Source of the DNA: Bilabrum cf. latius
Lineage: Eukaryota; Bigyra: Bicosoecida; Bigyra; Bicosoecida
NCBI GenBank assembly: GCA_965178125.1
Contig: OZ237735.1
Location: 1,984,001-2,048,000, forward strand
Length of the DNA stretch: 64,000 nt
Direction: 5' to 3'
Below the pieces are notes generated by a model. It had not been told where the DNA came from. It worked only from the letters and a program-made list of their open reading frames with translations, and ran no database searches. Positions 54,293 through 64,000 of the stretch are shown here, one piece after another (the first letter of the stretch is position 1; every line of letters starts with the position of its first letter). Position numbers and translations under genes: made by a program.

Positions 54293-56507
54293 TGTCCACT
54301 TATCTCAATCATTCATCCGATTCCAACCCACAGGCCCATCCAAGCCCCAGACCCGCTCGTCAGCCGCGAGCGACCCCCGCCACCGCCTCCTCCAGCAGAG
54401 CCCTGGACGCCCCCAGCGACGTGCCTACATCCGGTGGCAGGTGCTCCACCACCGTGTGATAGTGCGACTGCAGGTCCGCCATGCTGGCCTCATCCCGGGG
54501 AGCCACGAAGGTGACCGCGGCGCCTTTGCGGCCGTGCCTGCCGGACCTCCCGATGCGGTGCAGGTAGTCCTCCCTGTTGCTCGGCACGTCGTAGTTGATC
54601 ACCAGCGACACCTGCTGCACGTCGATGCCCCTGCCGATGAGCCCGGACGCCACCAGCACCCGGGAGGCTCCCTGCCGGAACTCCCTCAGGCGGGCCTGTC
54701 GGTCCTTGGTGTCCATGGCGGCATGGATGCTGGACACGCCGAAGTCCATCGCCCGCAGCTGCTCCGTGACGTAGTCCACGGTGATCCTGCGGTTGCAGAA
54801 GATGACGGCCTTGGTGATGGCCACGCGCTCGTACAGGTCCGTGAGCGCGGCCAGCTTGGCCTCCTCGCCGTCCACACGCACCTAGAACTGCGCGATGCCG
54901 TCCAGCGTGAGCTCGTCTTGCTTGACGAGGATGACCAGCGGATCAGGCCGCATGATGGCTTGGGCCAGGTCCATGGCCTCGCTGGGCAGTGTGGCGGAGA
55001 ACATGCACACCTGGGCATCGCGGGGCACCCCGCACTTGACCAGCTCCTGCAGCTGCTCCTCGAAGCCGCCGCTCAGCATCTCGTCCGCCTCGTCGATGAC
55101 CACGATCCGCAGCCCAGACAGGTCCAGCGACCCGCGCTGGGCCAGCTGCCACAGGCGTCCGGGCGTGCCCACGGCCACGTCCACGCCTCGGTGCAGGGCC
55201 GCCTCATCCTCCCGCACAGACGTGCCGCCCACGAAGGTCCGCACGCTCACGTCCATGCGCTCGCCCAGCGCCTGCAGCACGCCTTGTGTCTGGTCGGCCA
55301 GCTCGCGCACGGGGTTGAGCACGAGTGCCTGGGGCGCGCGGGACCTGCTCGAGCCAGGATCGTCCGCTCTCGCGTCCGCGATGCGCTGCAGCAGGCCGAT
55401 GCCGAAGGCGCCCGTCTTGCCCGTGCCGGACTGCGCCTGGCCCAGCACGTCCCTGCCCTTCGCCACGGGCACGATGGCCCTGGCCTGGATGGCCGTGGGC
55501 TCCACGAAGCCGTACGCGAAGACACCGCGCAGGAGGTCTGCGTGCAGGCCCATATGCTTGAAGTGATCCACGGGCGCGGGCAATGGCGCAGACGTAGATG
55601 CAGACGCGGACGCACGCGCGGCACCGGGCGGCGCATCGGCTGCAGCGTCTGTGGCGGGCTCGCGGTGGTGCGAATCAGGCCCCGTGGCGGCATCATCGGC
55701 GGTGTCGGGCTCGATGCTGCCCGTGGTGCTGCAATCGTCAGCCGTGATGCCCCTGATGCTGGCGCCGTCATCGCTGCATGTGCTGGCGGCCCCGTCCGCG
55801 GCGGTGTGACGGACCGTGCCTGCTGCTGTACGAGCATCATGTGTCGGTGAGGTGTGCACGGCGGCGGGCAGTCTGGGCGGCTTGCATGTGGGCGTGGCTG
55901 CTGCTGTGCCTGTGAGATGGGAGGAGCGGGGATCGGAGGGGATGGCCGCAGGAGATGTGGGAAGAGTGTCCTCCGAGTGTCTCATCAGTATATTCATGCA
56001 TGGCAGTGGCTGAGTGGCGCATCGAGTGTGCATGCCAGCTCCAGCGGTGTGGAAGAACGGCCGGTCCGCGGTCAGCTGGAAGCGCCGTTCTGCACACAAC
56101 TCCAGTCAATGCCGAGAGCCCCGCACAAGAAGACGAGAGGCCAAGCTGGATTCTCCCGAGCTTGACCCACTCATGCATGCACATACATTGCCATGATGCT
56201 CATGGAAGCTGCTTCTACTGGCTCCCAGTACAGCGCTCACCTATGCCTGACTTGCTCCCGCCGCGATGGGAACTGCCCCCCGCAGCTCCCCCGATCTGGA
56301 AGGGCTTCCTCCTGCTCCTGCCCTTTGTTCCAGCGGTTCCCCTGATACGCCTCTCCTCCTCTATCGACTCCTAGTGTGTGTGCTTGGTTGCTGTACTCCT
56401 CATGGTGCTTGTATGTATCATCGTGAGAAGTGAGGTGTCGGGGGATGGTGTGTTCCTGGGTGGCAATGTGCAGTTCCGGCTTCGGGGTCTTGCCCGGATG
56501 TCGGTCA
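54293..56507. repeat. 2.2-kb direct repeat unit 1 (DEAD-box gene)
   Basis: Begins at GTCCACTTATCTCAATCATT and ends near GATGTCGGTCA. It matches 56773-58991 at roughly 97-98% by eye, including the non-coding 5' flank of the helicase gene, so the duplication is recent. Confidence 0.88.
54360..55909 (-). CDS. Divergent eIF4A-like DEAD-box helicase, copy 1
   Basis: Conserved coding part from about 55909 down to TGA 54360; one TAG (54882) lies between the two RecA domains (DGIAQF-TAG-VRVDGEE). Motifs in order: EPTAIQ (Q motif), AQSGTGKT (Walker A), LNPVRELA (motif Ia with Val where Thr is usual), [41 protein letters not shown] (motif V with Ser-Gly instead of the usual Thr-Asp) and [13 protein letters not shown]. 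It is clearly an eIF4A relative, but more diverged than the eIF4A-III at 1-947. The N-terminus is Ala/Thr/Asp-rich. The start is unresolved: sequence upstream of 55909 ends in TCACAG, a splice acceptor, and differs from copy 2 by a frame-changing indel. RNA unwinding is likely; its role is not known. Confidence 0.88.
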
Positions 56508-56839
56508 ATCGGCCAGCAGCGGTGGAGCGGGTGACACCTATGGATGAAGCGCAAGAGTGCAAGCGTTGGATGGCATGCAGGTCACACTCTGGCTGCCACG
56601 ATGGGATGGCATCAGCGATGGCAGCCATTGATATGCAGCTACAGCCCGTGGCATAGAGGTCCGGCTGGTGACACGGTCACGCTGCCTAGCCAGCTGGCTC
56701 GATGGCGATTGATGGAAGCGCAGTACAATCCAATGGATCTGGATGGAATACTCAATACTATCTTCCTTCTTCTGTCCACTTATCTCAATCATTCATCCGA
56801 TTCCAACCCACAGGCCCATCGAGCCCAGTGCCCCGTTCG
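55910..56839. other. Non-coding region between helicase copies
   Basis: Contains the 5' flank (probable intron and promoter) of copy 1 and ~265 bp of unique sequence (56508-56772) between the repeat units. Short frames here are not conserved between copies. Confidence 0.5.
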
Positions 56840-58991
56840 TCAGCCGCGAGCGACCCCCGCCGCCGCCTCCTCCAGCAGAGCCCTGGACGCCCCCAGCGAC
56901 GTGCCTACATCCGGTGGCAGGTGCTCCACCACCGTGTGGTAGTGCGACTGCAGGTCCTCGATGCTGGCCTCATCCCGGGGAGCCACGAAGGTGACCGCGG
57001 CGCCTTTGCGGCCGTGCCTGCCGGACCTCCCGATGCGGTGCAGGTAGTCCTCCCTGTTGCTCGGCACGTCGTAGTTGATCACCAGCGACACCTGCTGCAC
57101 GTCGATGCCCCTGCCGATGAGCCCGGACGCCACCAGCACCCGGGAGGCTCCCTGCCGGAACTCCCTCAGGCGGGCCTGTCGGTCCTTGGTGTCCATGGCG
57201 GCATGGATGCTGGACACGCCGAAGTCCATCGCCCGCAGCTGCTCCGTGACGTAGTCCACGGTGATCCTGCGGTTGCAGAAGATGACGGCCTTGGTGATGG
57301 CCACGCGCTCGTACAGGTCCGTGAGCGCGGCCAGCTTGGCCTCCTCGCCGTCCACACGCACCTAGAACTGCGCGATGCCGTCCAGCGTGAGCTCGTCTTG
57401 CTTGACGAGGATGACCAGCGGATCAGGCCGCATGATGGCTTGGGCCAGGTCCATGGCCTCGCTGGGCAGTGTGGCGGAGAACATGCACACCTGGGCATCG
57501 CGGGGCACCCCGCACTTGAACAGCTCCTGCAGCTGCTCCTCGAAGCCGCCGCTCAGCATCTCGTCCGCCTCGTCGATGACCACGATCCGCAGCCCAGACA
57601 GGTCCAGCGACCCGCGCTGCGCCAGCTGCCACAGGCGTCCGGGCGTGCCCACGGCCACGTCCACGCCTCGGTGCAGGGCCGCCTCATCCTCCCGCACAGA
57701 CGTGCCACCCACGAAGGTCCGCACGCTCACGTCCATGCGCTCGCCCAGCGCCTGCAGCACGCCTTGCGTCTGGTCGGCCAGCTCGCGCACGGGGTTGAGC
57801 ACGAGTGCCTGGGGCGCGCGGGACCTGCTCGAGCCAGGATCGTCCGCTCTCGCGTCCGCGATGCGCTGCAGCAGGCCGATGCCGAAGGCGCCCGTCTTGC
57901 CCGTGCCGGACTGCGCCTGGCCCAGCACGTCCCTGCCCTTCGCCACGGGCACGATGGCCCTGGCCTGGATGGCCGTGGGCTCTACGAAGCCGTACGCGAA
58001 GACACCGCGCAGGAGGTCTGCGTGCAGGCCCATGTGCTTGAAGTGATCCACAGGCGCGGGCAATGGCGCAGACGTAGATGCAGACGCGGACGCACGCGCG
58101 GCACCGGGCGGCGCATCGGCTGCAGCATCTGTGCCGGGCTCGCGGTGGTGCGAATCAGGCCCCGTGGCGGCATCATCGGCGGTGTCAGGCTCAATGCTGC
58201 CCGTGGTGCTGCAGTCGTCAGCCGTGATGCCCCCGATGCTGGCGCCGTCATCGCTGCATGTGCTGGCAGCCCCGTCCGCAGCGGTGTGACGGACCGTGCC
58301 TGCTGCTGTACGAGCATCATGTGTCGGTGAGGTGTGCACGGCGGCGGGCAGTCTGGGCGGCTTGCATGTGGGCGTGGCTGCTGCTGTGCCTGCGAGATGG
58401 GAGGAGCGGGGATCGGAGGAGCGGGGATGGTCGCAGGAGATGTGGGAAGAGTGTCCCCCGAGTGTCTCATCAGTATATTCATGCATGGCAGTGGCTGAGT
58501 GGCGCATCGAGTGTGCATGCCAGCTCCAGCGGTGTGGAAGAACGGCCGGTCCGCGGTCAGCTGGAAGCGCCGTTCTGCACAACTGCAGTCCAATGCCGAG
58601 AGCCCCGCACAAGGAGACGAGAGGCCAAGCTGGATTCTCCCGAGCTTGACCCACTCATGCATGCACATACATTGCCATGATGCTCATGGAAGCTGCTTCT
58701 ACTGGCTCCCAGTACAGCGCTCACCTATGCCTGACTTGCTCCCGCCGCGATGGGAGCTGCCCCCCGCAGCTCCCCCGATCTGGAAGGGCTTCCTCCTGCC
58801 CTTTGTTCCAGCGGTTCCCCTGATACGCCTCTCCTCCTCTATCGACTCCTAGTGTGTGTGCTTGGTTGCTGTACTCCTCATGGTGCTTGTATGTATCATC
58901 GTGAGAAGTGAGGTGTCGGGGGATGGTGTGTTCCTGCCAGTGGATGGCAATGTGCAGTTCCGGCTTAGGGGTCTTGCCCGGATGTCGGTCA
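56773..58991. repeat. 2.2-kb direct repeat unit 2 (DEAD-box gene)
   Basis: Second copy of the unit. Differences from unit 1 include small indels in the 5' flank (extra GAGCGGGGAT-like segment near 58410, a shorter CTCCTGCTC run near 58795). Confidence 0.88.
56840..58389 (-). CDS. Divergent eIF4A-like DEAD-box helicase, copy 2
   Basis: Tandem copy of the preceding gene, the same 1,550 bp long from the acceptor-like site (TCGCAG before 58389) to TGA 56840, with the same TAG (57362) and all the same helicase motifs. Differences are scattered substitutions such as VKCG/FKCG and ASMADLQ/ASIEDLQ. Both copies keep an intact frame and conserved motifs, so both may be functional. Upstream of 58389 the reading frame is shifted relative to copy 1 (MHEYTDETLGG in copy 2), which supports a non-coding or intronic 5' part. 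The true start is not found. Confidence 0.85.
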
Positions 58992-59463
58992 TGATGAGAA
59001 AGCTCAAAACATGTACTCTGACTTGGTTGAGATTGACTATAATTGAATACTTTGATTATCCTGCATAGCTCATCGAAAAATAGTGGCTGTGGAAATTAAG
59101 CAATAGTTCGATTGATGACCAAGTGGGCCATGCAAACAAAAGAGAGTGTAATCCAAAGAATCTGTATAGAAGCAAAGCGAGAGAGGTCCACGCCTCCCTC
59201 AAAACACCGATTATAGTGCATTCCGTGCGCGCCTCCGCTGTGGCGCACGAGCTGCTGGATGCTGGCCAAGACACAAGCGGTTTCCGCCCCGCCGGTGCCA
59301 GCTGCAGCCGTCATCCGAGCAACACAAACACACTGCAGCTCCATCTTGCACAGACTGCTGAAGGCAGCCCAAGTGCCCGCCACACTTTGCAAGATCGATC
59401 TGCGATCTACTCATCCAACCCATCAAACCGTTCCACCCAATACAACCGTTCCGTTCACCGCAT
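58390..59463. other. Non-coding region between helicase copy 2 and FN3 gene
   Basis: The first 600 bp is the 5' flank of helicase copy 2. The rest (58992-59463) is unique and AT-richer up to about 59200; I see no gene in it. Confidence 0.5.
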
Positions 59464-62400
59464 TCAAGCGACGGTCGCCGACAGCTGGGTTCCATCTCCC
59501 AGCACACCAGTCGCGGAGGTGAAGGAAGAGATGCCCTTCGCATTCACGGCAGCCACACGCACATAGTACGTCTGCCCAATCGGCAGATCGCTGATGAGCT
59601 CAGCGAATGGCTCGCCTGCGAGCACCTCCGTCTCGCCGATGCTGACCGAGTACACGGCTCCATCGAAGCTAGACGTCGTCGAGTACTCGATCCTGTACCC
59701 CGTGATCGGCGATCCTCCGTCCGCCTCATTACCCCGACCCATAAGGGCAGGGCACAGGGACGGAGTGTTCGGGTCCGCGGTGCCACCGCCGCCACAGAAG
59801 ATGCCGTGGGCCGGCACCCGAGGGAAGCCCCACTGCACCTCAATGCAGCTGAAACCCGCGCCACTCGTGCACGTGCCACCTGACACCGATGCCACGGAAG
59901 CAGAAGAAGGCTTGCCCGGCACCTGGACGGCCGGGGTCCTCTTGAGCGTGTTGCTCGGCGCGCCAAGGCCAGCCCTGTTCTTGGCGCGCACGCGGACGTA
60001 GTACTGCCTTCCCGGAGTCAGGAGCGGGATCGTGTAGCTCATGGCTTCCGACACAGCCACCTCAGCACTGCCCTTGTTGGGCGACGGCTCGAACGAGTCA
60101 AAGCCGCGCTGCACGTCCCACTCCACCACAAACGATGACACGACATCGCCACCGTTGTTAAGTGGCAGGTCATATCCGATTGTGATCTTCGAGTCGTTGG
60201 CACGACCGGAAGTCACCCCGATCACCACGTTGCTGGGAGCGCTCGGCGCTTCCCTGGGGTACTCGCTGGCGGGCGTCGAGGCCTGCCTCTCACCTAGGCC
60301 GATCGCGTTGCCAGCGCGCACAAACACAAAGTACGACACCCCCTTGTCCAGGTTGGTCAGCCTGAACTAGTAGGGCGAGCCAGTGCTCAGCGAGGTGAAC
60401 ACGTGCTCCACGGGTGCCGCAGTTGCGGAACCTCGCCGAGTCTCGATCACGTACCGGTCAACCTCCCGCCCGCCATCGTCGGAAGGTGGTGACCAGACCA
60501 CGCGAAGCGCGGCTCCCGATACAGCCGTCAGAGACACCTGCCTGGGGAGACCCGGCACGGTCGCGGGACGAACAGGGGTGGCGGCATTCGTAATCGCGGC
60601 AGGGCCGAAGCCCTTGGCGCTGTTGTAGGCAAACACGCGCACATGGTACGGCGTGCCCTGGGTGAGCCCGCCCACGATTTGCGGCACACCAGCGCACCCA
60701 CCGTTGAACACTTCGCCATCCTGTTCCGTGCGCACGATAGGATCGACCATGTCACCAGCTGTCGTGTTCACGTTATCGGTCGCAATGGCCATACCAAAGT
60801 CACCGTCGTCGTTGAAGGTGATTCGCCACACGAAGTTGTTGGCGGCAGCCCCACCGGTCCCGCCAGGCACGCGCTCGACGGTCACACTTGTCACACCATC
60901 CAGCTCCTCCAGTGCAGCCTCCATCGAGCCACCGGTCAACGATGCATCTTCAGACCAGACTCCTTCACCACCATTGGCGATCAAAGTCTCCTCCGAGGCC
61001 GGGCCCACAGCCACAGCGTAGATCGCTTGCGTTGTGCGAGTCTCTCCGGACGGCAGAGTCACGCGCAGCTGGAATGTGCTGTTGTGATCGATCACATCCG
61101 AGGCAGTGGGCGGTGCCACTTCAACCGTCTGCACCTCTCGGCGAGGGAAGTTGGGGCAGCGCACGTCCTGATGAAGCACGTTCGCAAAATCGGCCGTCTC
61201 GCTGACCTCGATCCTGTACTGCACAACGTCGTCACCACCGTCAAACAGAGGTGCGTTGAATGTCACGTTCAAAGCGTCGCCACGGCCGTCTGTCGCCCGC
61301 ACAAAGAGGTCACGGGGCGCGGAAGGCGCCCTGAGAGCCAGTTCAAGGGGCGACCCGGTAGCCACAGCTGGCTCGGAGCCTCCATGCAGAGCACCGACCG
61401 AGCTCACGCGCACTGCGTACTGCTGACCGGCGGTCAGGCCAATGATGCGGTAGGCGAACGTGGCGTGGTCGACCTCCGCGAAGCCGTAGCCTGCGGGTCG
61501 CTGCCCCACCGCGCAACCTCCGCTAGGATGGCCAGTTCCATCGCTTGCTACTGGATCGGGACCGCAGACCAGAGTGCCCTGATCGCTAGCATCCACCTCG
61601 TAGTCGCCTCCAATGTACACCACGGAAGCAGTCGCCGCGGGGTACAGGGGGGACGAATCCACGAGAAGGTCAGGCAGGCCAGTACCAGACACGTCCTGCT
61701 CGGACGCCGACGGCACCTCATTCACGCCGAAGGTGACCCGCCACACGTACTCGCCGGTGGTGGAGCCGTTTCCAATGTCACGAGATACGTCGACGTTGCC
61801 GCTGGTGGTCACAAGCTGCTCCACCGCACGGGCAACATCCTCTTCCGTAGCGTTGTAGGCTACCAGCGTCGAAGCGCCGGAGCCACGGAACCTCAGTCGG
61901 AAGTGGCCTCGCACCACATCCCCAGCAGCCCTACCGGCAGCCGTCAGCTCCGTCCGGATTACGCCAACTTCCCGCACGCCATTTGCGGTACGCCCCTGCG
62001 TGAGCGTGGTGACCTGGCCCTGTGTAGAGCCAGTCAGCAGCGCTTCATCGATCAGAAGCTCCGGCTGGTTGCCCGGAGTCACGGTCTGATCGGCGAAAGT
62101 GATCTGCCACCTGTACCCGCGCACCGGGCCGGACGCTGGCACGGGCTAGCGAGCGACCTCGACGTGGCCGACGACCGCGTCCGCGTTACCGGTGCCGTTG
62201 CCCATGCTCATGAGGGCAAAGCGCAGTTGCTCCGGGGACACATCGAACGGCAAGAGCTGCGTGCGCTCGCCCTTGAACTCCAGGGCGAACGAGCCGGCGG
62301 CGCTGCCAGCGGTTGCGTGCTCGACCTGCACCTGCTGCACCTCCACGACGTGTTCATTCGACTCGAACCACTCCACCCTGTATTTCTAGATGGAATCGCC

Positions 62401-64000
62401 CGAGGTGGCTGCTGGCTGCCTCCACGCCACATCGATGTGTGTCAACGGTGCATGCTCGGCCTCCTCGGCTGTCATGGTGTCCGTAGGGCACCCGAGCAGC
62501 TCAGTCGCGTCGGTTTCCACCACCACAGCGGTCACCTGGGTTGGCGATTCAGGGGCGTTCGAAGGGATGGTCGGCGCTGGCTGGGCCACGGCGCTGAAAT
62601 TGCCCTGCCCGACGCCCTCACCAGCCACAGCTGCGATGCGGAAGTAGATCGGGCGGCCGGGCTCCAGACCGGATACGTCGTGGTAGAAGGTACGGTCCTC
62701 ATCCAGATCGCCATCGGGTGCCTCAGGGTCACCAATGAAGGGGATGGGAGTCAACGTGGCGTTGTTGGCACCCGAACCGGCCTGCGTCACCAGCGTGATC
62801 GTGTCTGTCGGCTCGCCATCCGCACCCGAAGCGAACGTAGTCGACAGGTCGTACTCAATCACGTAGGCGATGATGTCCCTGCCACCAGACCTCCTAGGTG
62901 CCCTCCACGTGACACGCACTTCGTCGCCGTACAGCACCTGCGCGGCCGGGTCCTAGGGAGTGGTCGGCTTGATGAAAGCAGGTGCCAGGCTGGAGGGCAT
63001 GCTGTACTCGTACTGCCTGTTCGACGTGGGCATGCCAGTGTGGGACACCATCTGGAACGGAACGGAGTTGCGGGCAAATACGCGAGCGAAGTAGCGAGTA
63101 CCGGTCGTCAGACCATCGATTACGAACGTGTACGGCGCCGCTCCGGCGAGGGCAGCCCCAGTCACAACCGCGGAACCAAGTGGCGTTCCGTCACCGCATG
63201 TGACCGCAGTCGTATTGGAACCGCTCGCAAACGTAGAAGCGGTGTCCCACTGCACGCAATACGATGTGATCGGGTCGCCACCGTCGCTGATAGGAGGCGA
63301 GAAGAACAGTTCTAGCTCCGTTCCAGAGAATATCTCGAGACGCACGTCTGTCGGCTTACCAGGAACTGATCGAGGCGTGGCTGGGAACACCACCGGCACA
63401 TCCGCCGACGGGGTCGTACCAATGGCATTCCTTGCCGACACGCGCACGTAGTACGCCTGGCCAGCGGTGAGGCCAGGGATGATCACGCACCTGTCGCACG
63501 AACGTTGCTGCACAGTGATCCGCGCGGTGCTGGCAGGGGTCAGCTAGTGCGAGTGGATGCGGATCGGCCGCGGCGGCCCGGACTTTCCGATGATGTCCAC
63601 GACGAACACGCGGCGTCGGTCCTGTGGGTCGGAAGCGCCAGTGTCAACAGTCACGGTTGCGGCCGAGACAGATGGCAGCGCCTCCAGAGCATCGCGAACC
63701 TCCTCAGCAGTCGCGTTCCAGGCGAGCGGCCTAGATACCGTGGCATCCGCTACTGCCTGCAGGCTCGCGGGCAAGTTGTCCAGAGACTCAGCCGGCACGT
63801 CGTCGATTGCGCCGGTGCCGCCAGTGCCACCGTATGCCAGCTCGAAGCCACCGCCCAGCGATGCGTTCACGTCCACGCCCTCAGGCACCTCAACCGTGAC
63901 GATCTGCCTGCCCAGCAGATAGTCGGCGTTGCTGTAGACAAGGGAGCCGTACGAAGACGTGCTGAAGCTCGAGGCAGTGTCCCACTCGACCAGGTACGAA
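59464..64000 (-). CDS. Very large fibronectin type III repeat protein (C-terminal part)
   Basis: The frame enters at the window edge and runs 4.5 kb to TGA 59464, broken only by five TAGs (63544, 62953, 62386, 62146, 60367). It encodes several fibronectin type III domains with the WxxP, GGxxIxxYxVEW and YxxRVxAxNxxG patterns (GGDPITSYCVQWD, GGSPITGYRIEYS, YYVRVRAKNRAG, YFVFVRAGNAIG). Between them are modules ending in V-W-x-V-T-F (GEYVWRVTF, NNFVWRITF, YRWQITF), a pairing known to me from large stramenopile, haptophyte and dinoflagellate surface proteins. TAG falls inside FN3 cores: SPY-TAG-FRLTNL, DSI-TAG-KYRVEW and TTP-TAG-DPAAQV. Probably an extracellular or cell-surface adhesin; the N-terminus and membrane anchor lie outside the window. 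Confidence 0.88.

Noticed and set aside
54441-55850. 469-codon plus-strand frame, repeated at 56702-58330
   Set aside because: Antisense shadow of the two DEAD-box helicases; its repetition only reflects the tandem duplication.
60643-63315. 890-codon open frame on the plus strand
   Set aside because: Antisense to the FN3 gene. The minus strand shows well-formed FN3 domains; the plus frame has no recognisable domain and is His/Arg-rich.
1-64000. Explanation of the TAGs as pseudogenes or sequencing errors
   Set aside because: Decay or errors would create TAA, TGA and frameshifts as well; only TAG occurs, and the same TAGs are kept in paralogous copies.
1-64000. TAG as pyrrolysine, or occasional programmed readthrough
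   Set aside because: Pyrrolysine is confined to certain archaea and bacteria and few enzymes; readthrough at 23 sites in one gene, or at three consecutive stops, would leave almost no full-length protein.
1-64000. tRNA genes, including a CUA-anticodon suppressor tRNA
   Set aside because: I saw no convincing cloverleaf with a GTTCGAATC-type T arm outside coding sequence, but by eye I cannot exclude one; a covariance-model scan is needed.

Overview
This is nuclear DNA from a flagellated protist with a compact, GC-rich, gene-dense genome. The evidence is eukaryotic: an exon-junction-type eIF4A, short GT-AG introns (about 86-190 bp), cyclic-nucleotide phosphodiesterase, VHS-GAT and VPS9 trafficking proteins, an axonemal dynein light-chain domain, and secreted thrombospondin, PAN/PSI and fibronectin-III proteins. 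I cannot name the species. The protein families would suit an alveolate, stramenopile or rhizarian lineage.

The main result is a changed genetic code. Almost every long gene is cut by in-frame TAG codons (about 110 in the window) and by no in-frame TAA or TGA, while each gene whose end is in the window ends at TGA (17) or TAA (2). Read through TAG, the fragments join into single open frames of up to 10.9 kb, and recognisable proteins appear whose domains run across the TAGs. Paralogue comparisons and conserved positions show that TAG is read as glutamate or glutamine. The counts favour glutamate (about 7 aligned Glu codons against 3 Gln). All coordinates below assume TAG = sense.

Layout. 1-5.4 kb: 3' part of an eIF4A-III gene, then a GAF-GAF-PDE phosphodiesterase. 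5.7-9.1 kb: secreted thrombospondin type-1 protein. 9.3-12.0 kb (minus): TOM1-like VHS-GAT protein in three exons. 12.2-18.6 kb: an unrecognised protein, a VPS9-domain Rab5-type exchange factor and a small hypothetical. 18.8-20.1 kb (minus): uridine phosphorylase and a small membrane protein. 20.3-22.0 kb: axonemal dynein light-chain-like protein. 22.2-25.7 kb (minus): basic hypothetical protein.

25.9-49.6 kb is a giant head-to-head inverted duplication. Two paralogous genes of about 3,640 and 3,440 codons encode PSI/PAN-domain coiled-coil proteins. They are nearly identical over their first 6.6 kb and strongly diverged after that, apart from one 240-bp identical island, the pattern expected from gene conversion. 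The spacer holds a YdjC/ChbG-type deacetylase, also interrupted by TAGs.

49.7-54.3 kb: a fatty-acyl-AMP ligase fused to an acyl carrier domain, divergent from a short-chain dehydrogenase, probably a lipid or polyketide pair. 54.3-59.0 kb: a 2.2-kb tandem duplication carrying two copies of a divergent eIF4A-like DEAD-box helicase (minus). 59.5 kb to the end (minus): the C-terminal part of a very large fibronectin-III repeat protein.
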